NCBI GenBank assembly: GCA_900551985.1
Contig: URYG01000009.1
Location: 1 to 33,283 of the forward strand
Reading direction: 5' to 3'
DNA: 33,283 bases
Origin: an uncultured Prevotella sp.
GTDB taxonomy: Bacteria; Bacteroidota; Bacteroidia; Bacteroidales; Bacteroidaceae
Shown: positions 31,755 through 33,283 of the stretch, piece after piece
Layout of the letters: each line of letters opens with the position of its first letter
How positions within the stretch are numbered: position 1 is the stretch's first letter
Made by a program: the position numbers and the translations under genes
The notes under the pieces: generated by a model
Told to the model about the DNA's origin: nothing
The model's database searches: none
What the model saw: the letters and a program-made list of their open reading frames with translations, nothing else

Positions 31755-33283
31755 TTATTTCTTCTTCAGCAAGGGTGCAAGGAATTTGCAGGTATAGCCT
31801 TTCTTGCTCTTTGCCATCTCTTCCGGTGTGCCGGCAAAGAGAAGCTGACCTCCACCTCGTCCACCTTCGGGACCCATATCAATGAGCCAGTCAGCGAGCT
31901 TGATGACATCCAGGTTGTGCTCGATGATAATCACCGTATTGCCTCTATCTACCAGTTTCTGAAGCACATCCATCAGAATGCGGATGTCTTCGAAATGAAG
32001 ACCGGTGGTAGGTTCATCCAGGATGTAGAGCGTCTTGCCGGTATCACGTTTGGAAAGTTCGGTAGCAAGTTTCACTCGCTGGCTTTCTCCGCCCGAAAGG
32101 GTAGTGGAGCTCTGCCCTAACTTGATGTAACCCAATCCTACACTCTGCAATGCCTTGATCTTGTTGAGAATCTGAGGCACGTTCTCGAAGAACTCTACAG
32201 CCTGGTTGATGGTCATGTCCAGTACATCGGCGATGCTCTTTCCCTTGTATCTTACCTCCAGTGTCTCACGGTTGTAGCGCTTGCCGTGGCATACCTCACA
32301 AGGAACATAGACATCTGGCAGGAAGTTCATCTCGATGGTCTTGTAGCCGTTTCCGCCACAGGCTTCACATCTGCCACCCTTCACGTTGAAGGAGAATCTG
32401 CCTGGCTTGTAGCCGCGGATCTTGGCTTCTGGAAGACCCACAAACAGCGAGCGGATGTCGCTGAACACACCTGTGTAGGTGGCAGGGTTACTGCGAGGGG
32501 TTCTTCCGATCGGACTTTGATCTACATTCACTACCTTGTCGATATTCTCAATGCCCTCGATGCTGTCGTATGGCATCGGTTTCTTCAGGGAGCGGTAGAA
32601 GTGCTGGGAGAGGATTGGCTGCAGGGTTTCATTGATCAGGGTAGATTTACCAGAACCGCTGACTCCCGTTACTACGATGAGCTTGCCGAGCGGGAACTCT
32701 ACATCCACTCCCTTCAGGTTGTTGCCTCTGGCTCCACGGATGGTGATGTTCTTGCCGTTTCCCTCGCGGCGATGCTCAGGAATCTCTATTGCCATCTTGC
32801 CATTCAGATACTGGGCGGTGATGGTGTCGGTCTTCAGCATCTCTTCCGGAGTACCCTGGAAAACCACTTCGCCTCCCTTTCTGCCTGCCTTCGGACCGAT
32901 ATCTACAATCCAGTCGGCTGCTCGCATCATATCCTCATCATGTTCTACTACGATGACGGTATTACCCAGGTCGCGCAATTCCTTCAGGCTGTTGATGAGT
33001 CGCTCGTTGTCTCGCTGGTGCAGACCGATACTTGGCTCATCGAGGATGTAGAGTACATTGACGAGCTGACTGCCAATCTGGGTAGCAAGACGGATGCGCT
33101 GGCTTTCACCACCAGAGAGTGACGCCGACTGGCGATTGAGTGAGAGATAGTTCAGACCCACATCGAGGAGGAAGTTGACACGTGAGCGCAACTCCTTGAT
33201 GATTTCGTGAGCCACCTTCGCCTTCATGGCAGGGAGGTGATCTTCCACCTGTTCGAGCCAGTATCGCAGAGATTCCGGGAGAT
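31755..33283 (-). CDS. uvrA: Excinuclease ABC subunit A, C-terminal part (5' end outside window)
   Basis: About 509 codons from the C-terminal side of a second UvrA. Visible features are the first module's LSGGESQRIRLATQIGS with ILDEPSIGLHQRD, the second Walker A GVSGSGKSTLINE, the complete C-terminal zinc finger (CEACGGNGYKTIEM, then CEVCHGKRYNRETL), LSGGESQRVKLATEL and LDEPTTGLHFEDI. The frame is open to the window edge (reading LPESLRYWLEQ just before VEDHLPAM), so the GTG at 33248 is not the true start. The sequence is closer to canonical UvrA than the paralogue at 21759-24614. It ends in a lysine-rich tail and shares a terminator with the PurF-like gene. Confidence 0.95.
   Translation of the reverse strand, partial: LPESLRYWLEQVEDHLPAMKAKVAHEIIKELRSRVNFLLDVGLNYLSLNRQSASLSGGESQRIRLATQIGSQLVNVLYILDEPSIGLHQRDNERLINSLKELRDLGNTVIVVEHDEDMMRAADWIVDIGPKAGRKGGEVVFQGTPEEMLKTDTITAQYLNGKMAIEIPEHRREGNGKNITIRGARGNNLKGVDVEFPLGKLIVVTGVSGSGKSTLINETLQPILSQHFYRSLKKPMPYDSIEGIENIDKVVNVDQSPIGRTPRSNPATYTGVFSDIRSLFVGLPEAKIRGYKPGRFSFNVKGGRCEACGGNGYKTIEMNFLPDVYVPCEVCHGKRYNRETLEVRYKGKSIADVLDMTINQAVEFFENVPQILNKIKALQSVGLGYIKLGQSSTTLSGGESQRVKLATELSKRDTGKTLYILDEPTTGLHFEDIRILMDVLQKLVDRGNTVIIIEHNLDVIKLADWLIDMGPEGGRGGGQLLFAGTPEEMAKSKKGYTCKFLAPLLKKK

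Noticed and set aside
33246..33248. GTG codon as the start of the second uvrA
   Set aside because: The frame stays open to the window edge with sensible UvrA sequence, and two thirds of the first ABC module would be missing; the gene is simply cut.

Overview
The window is an ordinary chromosomal stretch of a Bacteroidota bacterium, most probably Prevotella or Segatella. I infer this from promoters of the Bacteroidota type (TTG, about 19-21 bases, then TAnnTTTG, often continuing GCA), the near absence of Shine-Dalgarno sequences, typical Bacteroidota families (DUF4491, DUF4494, a PurF-like protein starting MGGIFG, DUF3943), and secreted-protein tails like those common in Prevotella. I see no rRNA, tRNA, insertion sequence, prophage, integron or CRISPR array.

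Layout. At the left edge lie a cut pyrI and pyrB (minus strand, pyrimidine synthesis), divergent from a class A penicillin-binding protein. A plus-strand block follows: pheT, a YebC/PmpR-type regulator and a small TSCPD-domain protein, closed by a strong terminator. A small minus-strand lipoprotein is divergent from lepA, which is followed by a Crp/Fnr-type regulator. Next come two adjacent paralogous acyl-CoA synthetases, a LolC/E-type permease and a class I/II aminotransferase (all minus). DUF4494 and a YggS-type PLP protein run on the plus strand. The convergent gap after them (18136-18395) holds an unusual ladder of dyad-symmetric units. A minus-strand cluster follows: DUF1573 protein, flavodoxin/ferredoxin fusion (EFR1 type) and secreted M6 metalloprotease. 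Then comes a DUF4491-rlmH-uvrA unit (minus). A phosphoglucomutase, a large surface-repeat/DUF3943 envelope protein and a PurF-like protein are on the plus strand, and the window ends inside a second uvrA (minus).

How the genes work together. Most are housekeeping: pyrimidine (pyrBI) and perhaps purine (PurF-like) synthesis, cell wall (PBP), translation (pheT, lepA, rlmH), DNA repair (two uvrA), lipid activation (two acyl-CoA synthetases), envelope transport (permease) and sugar-phosphate metabolism (phosphoglucomutase). Secreted or surface functions are the M6 protease, the lipoprotein, the DUF1573 protein and the DUF3943 protein.

Most interesting points. (1) The PurF-like protein has Gly at the site of the essential N-terminal Cys and lacks other glutaminase motifs, but keeps the PRPP loop and cysteines that could hold an Fe-S cluster. 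(2) Positions 18197-18361 hold seven GTTC-led dyads, the last four in exact 21-bp register. (3) Three short intercistronic gaps carry 7- or 8-bp tandem repeats up to or close to the next start codon. (4) The pyrI reading diverges from its family close to the window edge. I see no large new multi-gene system here.
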